Shown piece after piece: positions 26,372 to 34,854 of a stretch of 64,000 bases of DNA; the first letter of the stretch is position 1, and each line of letters starts with the position of its first letter. Origin of the DNA: Cypionkella sp. (GTDB taxonomy: Bacteria; Pseudomonadota; Alphaproteobacteria; Rhodobacterales; Rhodobacteraceae); NCBI RefSeq assembly GCF_030652235.1, contig NZ_JAUSBA010000008.1:1-64000 (forward strand), given 5' to 3'. The translations under genes and the position numbers were made by a program. The notes below the pieces were generated by a model. It had not been told where the DNA came from and ran no database searches. It was given only the letters and a program-made list of their open reading frames with translations.

Positions 26372-27556
26372 TTACTCCTTGACAAACAGCTTGCGTTCCA
26401 CCGCGCACAGCGCCTGCGCCGGGCCAGTTTCACCGATCAGAATGGTTTCGGTGGTCTCCAGACCCCAGCTATCCATCCACAAAGCGGGCATGAAATGGAA
26501 CACCATGCCAGGCTCCAGCACCGTTTCATCCTCGGTCCGGATCGAGGCGGTGCGTTCGCCCCAATCGGGCGGGTATGACAGGCCGACCGGATAGCCCATG
26601 CGGCCCTCACGATGGATGCCGTATTTCTTCAGCACATCCATAAAGGCATTGGCGATGTCGCGTGTCTGGTTGCCTGCGCGGGCCGCCGCAAGGCCGGCTT
26701 CGATCCCTTCGATCTGCGCCTCTTCGGCGCGGCGCATTTCGGCGGGGGGCTGGCCCAGATAGACTGTGCGGCACAGCGGCGCGTGATAGCGCCGATAGCA
26801 GCCCGACAGTTCAAAGAACGTCGCCTCGCCCGCCTTCATCGGCGCGCCGTTCCAGGTGAGGTGTGCGGCAGTCGCGTCCATGCCCGAAGGGGTCAGCGGC
26901 ACGATGGCGGGATAGTCGCCCCAATCCTCGCCCACACCGATCAGCCCGGCACGAGTGATCTCTGCCACCAACTCATTCTTGCGCAGGCCGGGGCGCGACA
27001 GTTCGATAGCCGTTCGCACGATCTTTTCCGAAATGGCTGCGGCCTTGCGGATAAAGACGATCTCCTCATCTGACTTGACCAGACGCTGCCAGTTCACCAG
27101 CGCTGTGGCATCGACCAGCGTTGCCTTGGGCAGTTCCGCACCCAGCACCGCATGCGCCTTGGCCGAGTAATAGTAGTTCTCCATCTCGACGCCGACGCGG
27201 GCCTGTTCCAGCCCAATCTCGCGCAGAATGCGGGCAAGGTCCTGCATCGGATGCCGAACGGTCGATTGCACATAGCTGTCGGCATAACCGTGGATTGAGT
27301 CTGGCGCGATCCAGCAGGTGCGCAGCGCCCCAAGGCTGTCCATATGGCGGCCCCACCAGCGCGGCTCTCCCTCCATCGTCAGGATGACGCCCTGGTGAAC
27401 GTAAAAGGACCACCCGTCATAGCCCGTGAGCCAAGCCTGATTCGATGGGTCCGTAACAAAGATCGCCTCAAGACCCGCTTTCGCCATGGCGGCACGGGTT
27501 CGCGCGATTCGGCGGTCATATTCAGCTTGGCTGAAAGGGGCATTTCGCGGGGTCAT
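26372..27556 (-). CDS. doeA: Ectoine hydrolase (M24 peptidase family)
   Basis: A 394-residue M24 (pita-bread) enzyme, known as DoeA or EutD. The N-terminal creatinase-like domain starts FSQAEYDRRIARTRAAMAKA; the C-terminal domain carries family features FFELSGCYRRYHAPLCRTVY, GYPVGLSYPPDWGERT and LEPGMVFHFMPALWM with LETTETILIGE. It opens the ectoine ring to N-alpha-acetyl-L-2,4-diaminobutyrate. The length and the aromatic substrate-site motifs match ectoine hydrolases rather than aminopeptidases. It is the first gene of the leftward operon, divergent from ehuB, with the shared promoter region holding two palindromes. Confidence 0.9.
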   Translation of the reverse strand: MTPRNAPFSQAEYDRRIARTRAAMAKAGLEAIFVTDPSNQAWLTGYDGWSFYVHQGVILTMEGEPRWWGRHMDSLGALRTCWIAPDSIHGYADSYVQSTVRHPMQDLARILREIGLEQARVGVEMENYYYSAKAHAVLGAELPKATLVDATALVNWQRLVKSDEEIVFIRKAAAISEKIVRTAIELSRPGLRKNELVAEITRAGLIGVGEDWGDYPAIVPLTPSGMDATAAHLTWNGAPMKAGEATFFELSGCYRRYHAPLCRTVYLGQPPAEMRRAEEAQIEGIEAGLAAARAGNQTRDIANAFMDVLKKYGIHREGRMGYPVGLSYPPDWGERTASIRTEDETVLEPGMVFHFMPALWMDSWGLETTETILIGETGPAQALCAVERKLFVKE

Positions 27557-27577
27557 GATTTCTCCCTGGGTTGCATG

Positions 27578-27587
27578 TTGTGCACAA
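27578..27587. promoter_or_regulatory. Candidate FCD-GntR operator on the doeA side
   Basis: The palindrome TTGTGCACAA lies 22 bases upstream of the doeA start codon, within its likely leader or promoter. It shares the TTGTNNACAA pattern with the site at 27683-27692; the centres are about 105 bases (ten helical turns) apart, which would allow looping between the divergent promoters. Assignment to the local GntR protein is inference. Confidence 0.5.
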
Positions 27588-27656
27588 TCAATAAATCAGC
27601 ATCGCAAGATTTTGCAAGAACCAATCGATAGAAGGGAAAAATTTGGGCAAAATAGC

Positions 27657-27694
27657 TTGACATGACCCGATTAGATCATGTGTTGTATACAACA
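27657..27694 (+). promoter_or_regulatory. ehuB promoter with palindromic operator
   Basis: A consensus -35 box TTGACA lies at 27657-27662. About 17 bases further, where the -10 should lie, is the perfect 14-bp palindrome TGTTGTATACAACA (27681-27694), containing TTGTATACAA. A regulator bound here would block RNA polymerase. The core matches operators of FCD-type GntR proteins such as the one encoded at 23648-24331. Confidence 0.6.
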
Positions 27695-27741
27695 GGCGGA
27701 GAAACAGATGAACAACCCACCGCCAAACAGGAGGTTCAGAT

Positions 27742-28587
27742 ATGAAGACGTCCACCTTGGCGACGACAACGATTGCCAGTCTTTTGCTTGGCGCATCGGC
27801 CTTTTCTGCTCTGGCAGGGCCGATCGAAGACCGAATCGCAGCGGGCGAAACCATCCGCATTGGTTTTGCCAACGAAATCCCCTTCGCCTATCCGGGCGAG
27901 GATGGCAGCCCTAAGGGTTTTGTGAACGCCGAGGTCATGGGTGTCTTGGCCAAGATGGGCTATTCCAAGATCGAGGCCGTCGAAACCGAATGGGGCGGGC
28001 TTATCCCCGGGCTGACGGCGGGCCAGTTCGATATCATCACCGGCGGGATGAACATTCTCAAGGCGCGCTGCGAGAACATCGCCTTTTCAGAGCCGATGGC
28101 CAGGATCGGCGATGGTTTCATCGTTCTGCCGGGTAACCCCAAGGGCATCCAGACCTACACCAACGTCAAGGATAATGGTGCCACGCTGGCGACCGGGGCG
28201 GGCTACTCCAATATCGAGGCGGCCAAGGCGGCGGGTGTGACCGAGGCTCAGATCATGATCGTCCCCGGCCCGACCGAGATCCTTGCTGCGGTCACGGCGG
28301 GCCGGGCCGATGCCGGGACCGGCACCTATCCGACAATGAAACAGCTGGCAGACAGCTCGGGCGGCGCGGTTGAGATCGCCGATCCCTCGGCCATGCCGGA
28401 GGACTCCTTCAACTGGGCCGGCGTGGGTTTCCGCAAGGAAGATCAGGACTTCCTTGACCGCTTTAACGCGGCGCAGAAAGACTATCTCGGCTCGGCCGAG
28501 ATGATGGCGGCGGTCGCTGAATACGGTTACTCGGAAGCCATGCTGCCCGGCGACAAGACCACCGAATGGGTCTGCGCCAACCGCTAA
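27742..28587 (+). CDS. ehuB: Ectoine/hydroxyectoine-binding periplasmic protein
   Basis: A 281-residue type II solute-binding protein with a signal peptide (MKTSTLATTTIASLLLGASA, cleavage after ALA near residue 25). The mature protein has GFANEIPFAYPGEDGSPKGF and ITGGMNILKARCENIAFSEP, segments that correspond to the aromatic ligand box of EhuB, plus GTGTYPTMKQLADSSGG in lobe two. A strong ribosome binding site (aggaggttcag) precedes the ATG. It delivers ectoine to EhuCD. The match to EhuB rests on motif style and on the complete ehu/eut/doe neighbourhood. Confidence 0.9.
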   Translation: MKTSTLATTTIASLLLGASAFSALAGPIEDRIAAGETIRIGFANEIPFAYPGEDGSPKGFVNAEVMGVLAKMGYSKIEAVETEWGGLIPGLTAGQFDIITGGMNILKARCENIAFSEPMARIGDGFIVLPGNPKGIQTYTNVKDNGATLATGAGYSNIEAAKAAGVTEAQIMIVPGPTEILAAVTAGRADAGTGTYPTMKQLADSSGGAVEIADPSAMPEDSFNWAGVGFRKEDQDFLDRFNAAQKDYLGSAEMMAAVAEYGYSEAMLPGDKTTEWVCANR

Positions 28588-28653
28588 GCCGCACCTTCGG
28601 GGGCTGGCATGGCCGGCCCTCGTTCTTCCGCCAATCCAAGGGGCAGACCGGCA

Positions 28654-29313
28654 ATGTGGGATTTTCTGCAAACCTATGGCCCAAGGCTGTTTGATGGCGC
28701 GCTGGTCACCAGCGCCCAATTCGTCCTTGCCGCGCTTGTCGCCTGTGCCGCAGCCCTTGCTGCGGGTCTTGGTCGTCTGTCAGCCTTTTGGCCGGTCCGC
28801 GGCCTTGCCACTGTCTATATTGAAATCTTTCGCGGCACTTCGCTTCTGGTTCAACTGTATTGGATCTTTTTTGTCTTGCCTTTGTTCGGCGTAAGCCTGC
28901 CCAAGTTCGAGGCCGGTTTCCTGTCGGTCGGCTTGAATGTGGGTGCCTATGGCGCCGAAATCGTGCGCGGCGCCATTCAGGCCGTGCCCAAGGGACAGTG
29001 GGAGGCCAGCTATGCGCTCTCCATGTCTCCGGCCAAGCGGATGCGGCGGATCATCCTGCCGCAGGCTTTGGTCTTGATGTTGCCACCTTGGGGCAACCTG
29101 ATGATCGAACTTCTCAAAGGCACCGCTTTGGTGGCCCTTATTTCGGTGCCCGACCTGATGTTCGTCGCCAAACAGATCAACGGCGCGACCTTCCGTTCGG
29201 CCGAGGCCTTCGGCGCGGCACTGCTGATCTATTACATTTTGGCCCGGTTTCTGATCACCCCCGCGATGCGCAGGCTGGAACGGGTCATGGCGCGGAGGCT
29301 GGGGCGGGCATGA
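28654..29313 (+). CDS. ehuC: Ectoine ABC importer permease 1
   Basis: A 219-residue polar-amino-acid-type permease starting at MWDFLQTYGPRLFDGALVTS. Five or so membrane helices are visible; the ATPase-coupling EAA loop reads EASYALSMSPAKRMRRIILP. The N-terminal FRGTSLLVQLYWIFFVLPLF is typical of the HAAT/PAAT subfamily. A longer frame from 28609 lacks a ribosome binding site and adds polar residues unlike the family. It overlaps ehuD by 4 bases (ATGA). Confidence 0.9.
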   Translation: MWDFLQTYGPRLFDGALVTSAQFVLAALVACAAALAAGLGRLSAFWPVRGLATVYIEIFRGTSLLVQLYWIFFVLPLFGVSLPKFEAGFLSVGLNVGAYGAEIVRGAIQAVPKGQWEASYALSMSPAKRMRRIILPQALVLMLPPWGNLMIELLKGTALVALISVPDLMFVAKQINGATFRSAEAFGAALLIYYILARFLITPAMRRLERVMARRLGRA

Positions 29314-29978
29314 CCTTTGATTGGAAATGGGATTTTGCCCTTGAAATCCTGCCGCGCCTTTTGCGGGCAACCCTTAACACCCTGATGGCGGCGGGCGCAG
29401 GCTATGCCATCGCCATGGTGCTGGGTCTGGTTTTTGCGCTGGCCCTTCGCAGCCCATGGCACCTGCCGCGTGCAGTCTTGCGCGAGGTGCTGGAGTTCAT
29501 CCGCTCGACACCCTTGGTCGTGCAAATATTCTTCATCTTCTATGTCGGCCCGCAGGTCGGCATCACGTTGTCGCCTTGGGTTGCCGGCATGACGGCCATC
29601 GGTCTGCACTATTCGGCCTATCTGGCCGAGGTCTATCGTGCCGGGATCGAGGCTGTGCCGCGTGGCCAATGGGAGGCCTGCCGTGCCCTGAACATGACCA
29701 CCCGTGACAGCTATGTGCGCATCGTTCTGCCGCAAGCCCTGCCGCACGCCATTCCGGGGATGGGCAACTATCTGGTCGGCATCTTCAAGGACACGCCGAT
29801 GCTGTCGGTTATTGGCGTGACCGAACTGATGCAGGCGGCCAATTCCATTGGCTCGGAAACCTACCGCTTTCTTGAACCCTACACGCTGGTTGGCGTGATC
29901 TTCCTTGCGCTGTCCTTGCCCACGGCTGGGCTTGTGCGCTTGGGTGAACGTCGGCTGCGCCGCAAACTGGGACTTTGA
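29310..29978 (+). CDS. ehuD: Ectoine ABC importer permease 2
   Basis: A 222-residue permease starting at MTFDWKWDFALEILPRLL, a start typical of EhuD proteins. It has FIRSTPLVVQIFFIFYVGPQ, AYLAEVYRAGIEAVPRGQWE and the EAA loop EACRALNMTTRDSYVRIVLP. It forms the membrane channel with EhuC. The start lies in the ehuC stop, and the ATPase gene follows after 3 bases. Confidence 0.9.
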   Translation: MTFDWKWDFALEILPRLLRATLNTLMAAGAGYAIAMVLGLVFALALRSPWHLPRAVLREVLEFIRSTPLVVQIFFIFYVGPQVGITLSPWVAGMTAIGLHYSAYLAEVYRAGIEAVPRGQWEACRALNMTTRDSYVRIVLPQALPHAIPGMGNYLVGIFKDTPMLSVIGVTELMQAANSIGSETYRFLEPYTLVGVIFLALSLPTAGLVRLGERRLRRKLGL

Positions 29979-29981
29979 ACC

Positions 29982-30794
29982 ATGGATCTTTCTGCCTATC
30001 CGCTGGAACTGCCCAAGGGCGACTGCCCGATGGTGCGTTTCATGAACGTCACCAAAAGCTATGGCTCGCTGGTTGTGCTGGACAACCTCAACCTTGACAT
30101 CCAGCGCGGCGAGATGGTGTCGGTCATCGGCCCCTCAGGGTCGGGCAAGACCACCGTCTTGCGCATGCTCATGACCTTGGAAACCATCAACGGCGGCGTC
30201 ATCTATATTGATGGCAAACCCTTGACCCACATGGCGCGCGGTGGCCGTCTTGTCCCGGCTGACGAGGCGCATCTGCGCCGCATGCGGGCCTCGATCGGCA
30301 TGTGTTTTCAGCATTTCAACCTTTTCCCGCACATGACAGCGCTGCAAAACTGCATGGAGGGGCCGGTGCAGGTGCTGGGCCTATCCAAGGCAGAAGCGCG
30401 GGCGCGCGCCGAAGAATTGCTGGCGATGGTCGGCATGATCGAAAAGAAGGATCAGCACCCCTCGCGCCTGTCAGGTGGCCAGCAGCAGCGCGTGGCGATT
30501 GCCCGCGCGCTGGCCATGCGGCCCCGCATCATGCTGTTTGACGAGGTGACCTCGGCGCTTGACCCCGAAGTGATCGGCGAGGTGACCGAAGTCATCCGCA
30601 AGCTGGTGGCAGAACATGACCTGACCATGCTGATGGTGACGCATCAGATGGGCTTTGCCCGCGACATTTCGGATCGCATCTGCTTTTTCTACAAAGGCAA
30701 GATCGAAGAACAGGCCGCGCCGGAGCAGTTCTTTACCAATCCGCAGAAAGAGCGGACGCAGCAATTCCTGCGGGCGGTGAAGGATGCCGACTGA
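29982..30794 (+). CDS. ehuA: Ectoine ABC importer ATP-binding protein
   Basis: A 270-residue ABC ATPase with Walker A IGPSGSGKTTVLRML, signature SRLSGGQQQRVAIARAL, Walker B RIMLFDEVTSALDP and the switch His in MLMVTHQMGFARDI. The extended insert after ITYIDGKPLTHM-like residues (RGGRLVPADEAHLRRMRASI) is a feature of EhuA. It energises ectoine uptake through EhuCD. It overlaps the next gene, eutB, by 11 bases, which indicates tight translational coupling between transport and catabolism. Confidence 0.92.
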   Translation: MDLSAYPLELPKGDCPMVRFMNVTKSYGSLVVLDNLNLDIQRGEMVSVIGPSGSGKTTVLRMLMTLETINGGVIYIDGKPLTHMARGGRLVPADEAHLRRMRASIGMCFQHFNLFPHMTALQNCMEGPVQVLGLSKAEARARAEELLAMVGMIEKKDQHPSRLSGGQQQRVAIARALAMRPRIMLFDEVTSALDPEVIGEVTEVIRKLVAEHDLTMLMVTHQMGFARDISDRICFFYKGKIEEQAAPEQFFTNPQKERTQQFLRAVKDAD

Positions 30795-31791
30795 CCGACT
30801 GACGCTTGCCGATGTGCTGGCAGCGGCCGCAGCTATCCGCGGACAGGCCGATGGCACGCCGTTGGTCCCATCACAAATCCCCGGTCTTGGGCAGGAAATG
30901 CTGCTCAAGCTGGAAACCACGCAACCGATGGGCGCCTTCAAGCTGCGCGGTGCGTTGAATGCGCTTGCAGCCTTGCCGCCCGACGCACCGGGTGTGGTCT
31001 GCTGCTCCACTGGCAACCATGGCCGCGCCATTGCCTATGCAGCGCGCCAGCGCGGGATGCGGGCGGTGGTCTGCATGTCGGCCCTGGTCCCCGAGGCAAA
31101 GGTTGTCGGAATTCGCGCCCTTGGTGCCGAGGTGCGGATCATTGGCCGCTCACAAGATGACGCGGCCGAAGAAAGCCTGCGCCTTGTTGTGGCCGAGGGA
31201 CTTGTGGAAATTCCCCCCTTTGACGATGCGCGAGTGATCGCCGGGCAAGGCACTGTCGGGCTGGAAATCATGGCGGCCCGTCCTGATCTGACGACCCTGC
31301 TGGTGCCACTGTCGGGTGGCGGACTTGCCGCCGGGGTGGCACTGGCCGCCAAGACGATTAAACCCGATCTGCGCATTATTGGGGTTTCCATGGACCGCGG
31401 CGCGGCGATGCAGGCTTCACTGGCGGCGGGGCATCCGGTGGCGGTGACCGAATACCCATCACTCGCTGACAGTCTGGGCGGCGGGATAGGGCTGGAAAAC
31501 CGGCATACCTTTGCCATCTGCCGCGACCTGCTGGACGAGGTCGTGTTGGTCTCTGAGGCGGCCATCCGCGACGCAATGCAGGCGCTGTTCACTCACGACC
31601 GGATGGTGGCCGAAGGTGGAGCGGTCGTCGGCTTGGCCGCAGTGTTGACCGGGGCGGTCGCATTAACCGGACCCAGCGCAACCATTCTGACCGGCCGCAA
31701 TACCGACATGGCGACCTTTGCCGATATCGTTGCGGGGCGTGACCTGAACATTGGCGACATTTTCCTGAAAGGCAGACAGCATGGCGCATGA
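30784..31791 (+). CDS. eutB: Threonine dehydratase-like PLP enzyme of hydroxyectoine use
   Basis: A 335-residue fold-type II PLP enzyme. PLP Lys lies in TQPMGAFKLRGALNAL, the phosphate-binding loops are CSTGNHGRAIAYAA and LVPLSGGGLAAGVALA. By family it resembles threonine/serine dehydratases, but in ectoine clusters this gene is EutB, proposed to help convert 5-hydroxyectoine to ectoine together with EutA and EutC. Overlaps with both neighbours (ehuA by 11, eutC by 11 bases) tie it to the operon. A eutA gene is not found in the window. Confidence 0.88.
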   Translation: MPTDRLTLADVLAAAAAIRGQADGTPLVPSQIPGLGQEMLLKLETTQPMGAFKLRGALNALAALPPDAPGVVCCSTGNHGRAIAYAARQRGMRAVVCMSALVPEAKVVGIRALGAEVRIIGRSQDDAAEESLRLVVAEGLVEIPPFDDARVIAGQGTVGLEIMAARPDLTTLLVPLSGGGLAAGVALAAKTIKPDLRIIGVSMDRGAAMQASLAAGHPVAVTEYPSLADSLGGGIGLENRHTFAICRDLLDEVVLVSEAAIRDAMQALFTHDRMVAEGGAVVGLAAVLTGAVALTGPSATILTGRNTDMATFADIVAGRDLNIGDIFLKGRQHGA

Positions 31792-32767
31792 CATCCAGAT
31801 CGTCACCGAAGCAAACCTGCGCCGCCTAGTCTCGTTGGACCTGACCACGGTGGACGTGATCGAGGCCGCCTTTGCCGCACTGGCAACGGGCGGTGTGGTC
31901 ATGCCGCCGATCCTGTCGATGGGCCTGCCCGCCGCCCATGGCGAAGTGGATGTCAAAACCGCCTATATTCCCGGCTTTGATGGCTTTGCAATCAAGGTCA
32001 GCCCCGGCTTTTTCAACAATCCCCAGCTTGGCCTGCCCAGTCTGAACGGGTTGATGATCTTGTTCTCGGCCAAAACCGGACTGGTGCAATCGTTGTTTCT
32101 GGACAACGGTTATCTGACCGATATCCGCACCGCCGCTGCAGGCGCGGTGGCAGCCCGGCATCTGGCCCCCGAAACCGTCGAGACAGCAGGCGTGATAGGC
32201 ACAGGGGTGCAGGCACGGTTGCAAATGCGGGCCGCCCATCTGGTGCGGCCGTTCAAGTGTCTTTTGGTCCATGGCCGGGATATGGACAAGGCGCGGGCCT
32301 GCGCCGAAGAACTCGCCGGCCTAATGGGGATTGAGGCACAGGCCGTGGAAAGCGCCGAAACGCTTGTGCGCAGCAGTCAGCTTGTGGTGACCACGACGCC
32401 GTCCCGCCAAGCCTTGATCCGGGCCGAATGGTTGCACCCAGGGCTCCACATCACTGCCATGGGGTCAGACCAAAGTGGCAAATCCGAGATCGACCCAAAG
32501 GCACTGATCGCCGCTGATGCCTATATCTGCGACCGGGTCAGCCAATGCGAAGTCTCGGGCGAGTTGGAGGCGGCCCTTGCCGCAGGGATCTGGACAAAGG
32601 GCCGTCCGGCAGAACTGGGCGAGGTTATCATCGGGCAAAAACCCGGGCGCCAGCGGACGCAGGACGTGACGATCTGCGACCTGACCGGCACCGGGGTGCA
32701 GGATACTGCCATCGCCACCCATGTCCGTGCCCGCTTTCCGAAGGCCGGGACGGTCTTGCAGGCTTAA
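31781..32767 (+). CDS. eutC: Ornithine cyclodeaminase/mu-crystallin family protein
   Basis: A 328-residue NAD(P)-binding protein: Rossmann element TAGVIGTGVQARLQMRAAHL, the substrate region AYIPGFDGFAIKVSPGFFNN, and QSLFLDNGYLTDIRTAAAGA. In ectoine gene sets it is EutC, required with EutB (and usually EutA) for hydroxyectoine use; the exact reaction is not firmly known. It starts 11 bases before the eutB stop and its own stop overlaps the end of the convergent doeX gene by 4 bases. Confidence 0.88.
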   Translation: MAHDIQIVTEANLRRLVSLDLTTVDVIEAAFAALATGGVVMPPILSMGLPAAHGEVDVKTAYIPGFDGFAIKVSPGFFNNPQLGLPSLNGLMILFSAKTGLVQSLFLDNGYLTDIRTAAAGAVAARHLAPETVETAGVIGTGVQARLQMRAAHLVRPFKCLLVHGRDMDKARACAEELAGLMGIEAQAVESAETLVRSSQLVVTTTPSRQALIRAEWLHPGLHITAMGSDQSGKSEIDPKALIAADAYICDRVSQCEVSGELEAALAAGIWTKGRPAELGEVIIGQKPGRQRTQDVTICDLTGTGVQDTAIATHVRARFPKAGTVLQA

Positions 32768-33225
32768 CCGATCGGCAAGGCAAAGCCCGCCTTCACCCGG
32801 TCAATCACGACCATGGTCTTGAAGCCCCGGATATCGGGGTTGCCATAGAAGAACCGCCGGGTGAATTGCTCGAAATCCTCCATGTCATGCGCGGTCACTA
32901 CTAGCACGAAATCGGCGTCGCCGGTGACGTAATAGCCCGTCATGATTTCCGGCGTGGCGCGGATTGCCGCCTTGAAGCGGTCGATGATATCGGCCCGCTC
33001 GCGCTCCAGCGTGACATGCACCAACGTCGTCAACTCGCGCCCCACCGCCTTGGGCGAGACGATGGCAAGATCCGCCTCGATCACCTTGTCGGCGCGCAGC
33101 CGCTTCATCCGGCGCTGACAGGCGGTCGGCGACAGGCCGACCATCTCGCCCAGCGTCTCGCCGGAATGGCGGTTGTTTTCCTGCAAGGCGCGGAGAATCC
33201 GCAGATCGATCGCATCGAGGGTCAC
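32764..33225 (-). CDS. doeX: Lrp/AsnC-family regulator of ectoine catabolism
   Basis: A 153-residue Lrp/AsnC protein. A GTG start at 33225 (MTLDAIDLRILRALQEN) follows aggaaa and gives the normal length; a longer frame to 33255 lacks a site. The helix-turn-helix is LGEMVGLSPTACQRRMKRL, followed by the RAM ligand-binding domain (VHVTLERERADIIDRF and MTGYYVTGDADFVLVVTAHD). It is divergent from doeD and convergent to eutC. DoeX proteins are feedback regulators of ectoine degradation genes; a small palindrome in the doeX-doeD gap is a possible site. Confidence 0.88.
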   Translation of the reverse strand: MTLDAIDLRILRALQENNRHSGETLGEMVGLSPTACQRRMKRLRADKVIEADLAIVSPKAVGRELTTLVHVTLERERADIIDRFKAAIRATPEIMTGYYVTGDADFVLVVTAHDMEDFEQFTRRFFYGNPDIRGFKTMVVIDRVKAGFALPIG

Positions 33226-33258
33226 GTGCAGCTTTCCTGTGCCATTTTCACGCACTTT

Positions 33259-33271
33259 GCAGGATTCCTGC
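33259..33271. promoter_or_regulatory. Candidate operator between doeX and doeD
   Basis: The palindrome GCAGG-ATT-CCTGC sits in the 125-base divergent gap, 34 bases upstream of the doeX GTG. Lrp/AsnC proteins bind loosely palindromic sites of about this size. Assignment to DoeX is a guess from position. Confidence 0.35.
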
Positions 33272-33350
33272 GTAGAATGCCAGAACTATGCCGCAAACCG
33301 CAGGCGGCTGGCGGTATTCTTTCTACCAACCCATGCCACAGGAGCAGCAG

Positions 33351-34754
33351 ATGGATCACAGCCTTTCCCAGATCGCCGAGATGGACCGCGCCAGCGTGCT
33401 GCACCCCTTCACGCAGGCGAAAGACTATGCCAGCGGCAAGGCGGGCGATCCTACCATCATCACCGGCGGCAAGGGCATTCGCATTCAGGATGCCAAGGGC
33501 AACAGCTATATCGACGGTTTTGCCGGGCTTTATTGCGTCAACGTCGGCTATGGCCGCGACGAAGTGGCCGACGCCATTTCGAAACAGGCGCATCAGCTAG
33601 CCTATTACCATTCCTACGCCGCGCATACGACGGATCAACTTGCCATCCTGTCCGACCGCCTTGTGCGCATGGCACCGGGCAAGATGAGCAAGGTTTTCTA
33701 TGGCATGTCCGGTTCTGACGCCAACGAAACGCAGGCAAAACTTGTATGGTATTACAACAACCTGCGCGGCATGCCGGCCAAGAAAAAGATCATCTCGCGC
33801 GATCGTGGCTATCACGGCTGTTCGGTGGTTTCCGGATCAATGACCGGGATGAGCTTTTATCACGACCACATGGACCTGCCGATGGGCCTGATCCGCCACA
33901 CCGGCGCGCCGCATCACTATTGGGGTTCGGAACCGGGCGAGAGCGAAGAGCAGTTCTCGGCCCGCCGCGCAACCGAGCTTGAGGCCATGATCCTGCGCGA
34001 AGGACCGGACACCGTTGGCGCCTTCATCGCCGAACCGGTTCTGGGCACAGGCGGCATCACCCCGCCGCCCACAGGCTATTGGGCCGCCATTCAGGCTGTG
34101 CTGCGCAAGTATGACGTGCTGTTGATTGCTGACGAGGTGATTACAGGTTTTGGCCGCACCGGCGCGCTGTTCGGCTGCGACAAATACGACATAGAGCCTG
34201 ACCTGATCACCGTCGCCAAGGGCCTGACCTCGGCCTATGTGCCGCTTTCGGCGGCCATTATCGGTGAAAAGGTCTCTAAGGTGATCGAAGACGGGGCGGA
34301 CCGTGTTGGAGCCTTCAGCCATGGCTATACCTATTCCGGCCACCCAATCGGGGTCGCATGTGCAAACGCGGTGCTGGATATCGTCGAGCGCGAGGATCTG
34401 CCGGGAAATGCCCGCACGACCGGCGCCTATTTTCAAGAGCGTTTGCTCCAAGTTTTTGCGCAGATGCCCATCGTTGGCGAAGTGCGCGGCGTCGGATTGA
34501 TGGCGGCGCTTGAATTCGTGGCAAACCGCGACAAGAAGGAGCGGTTTGACCCGGCCTTGAAAGTTGGCGCCAAAGTGTCGGCTGCCGCCCGGTCGCGCGG
34601 CCTGATTGCCCGCGCCATGCCGCATGGCGACATTCTGGGTTTCGCCCCGCCCTTGGTCACGACCCGCGAGGAGGTGGACGCCATTGTGGACATCGCCGAA
34701 GCCGCCGTGCGCGAGGTTATGGACCAGTTGACTCGCGCAAAGGCCGTGGCCTGA
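33351..34754 (+). CDS. doeD: L-2,4-diaminobutyrate transaminase
   Basis: A 467-residue class III PLP aminotransferase. The start [20 protein letters not shown] follows aggagcagcag; longer frames run into the promoter. PLP contacts are [19 protein letters not shown], the Asp in [18 protein letters not shown] and the Schiff-base Lys in [18 protein letters not shown]. DoeD-type enzymes convert L-2,4-diaminobutyrate to aspartate semialdehyde in ectoine breakdown. Position next to doeX and doeC supports this over general omega-amino acid transaminases, which share the same motifs. Confidence 0.88.
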   Translation: MDHSLSQIAEMDRASVLHPFTQAKDYASGKAGDPTIITGGKGIRIQDAKGNSYIDGFAGLYCVNVGYGRDEVADAISKQAHQLAYYHSYAAHTTDQLAILSDRLVRMAPGKMSKVFYGMSGSDANETQAKLVWYYNNLRGMPAKKKIISRDRGYHGCSVVSGSMTGMSFYHDHMDLPMGLIRHTGAPHHYWGSEPGESEEQFSARRATELEAMILREGPDTVGAFIAEPVLGTGGITPPPTGYWAAIQAVLRKYDVLLIADEVITGFGRTGALFGCDKYDIEPDLITVAKGLTSAYVPLSAAIIGEKVSKVIEDGADRVGAFSHGYTYSGHPIGVACANAVLDIVEREDLPGNARTTGAYFQERLLQVFAQMPIVGEVRGVGLMAALEFVANRDKKERFDPALKVGAKVSAAARSRGLIARAMPHGDILGFAPPLVTTREEVDAIVDIAEAAVREVMDQLTRAKAVA

Positions 34755-34854
34755 CCGCGCACCCCCGACGCGCTGCATCACCAAAGGGCGCAGTTTCGCC
34801 AGATCGCCGGTCCCGCCGCCGCTGGACCGCTTTGACTTGCCAAGGACAGAACCG

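Noticed and set aside
25019-26578. 519-codon plus-strand open frame
   Set aside because: It lies wholly antisense to doeB and parts of its neighbours, is rich in Arg, Gln, His and Gly as expected for a GC-rich shadow frame, and shows no domain.
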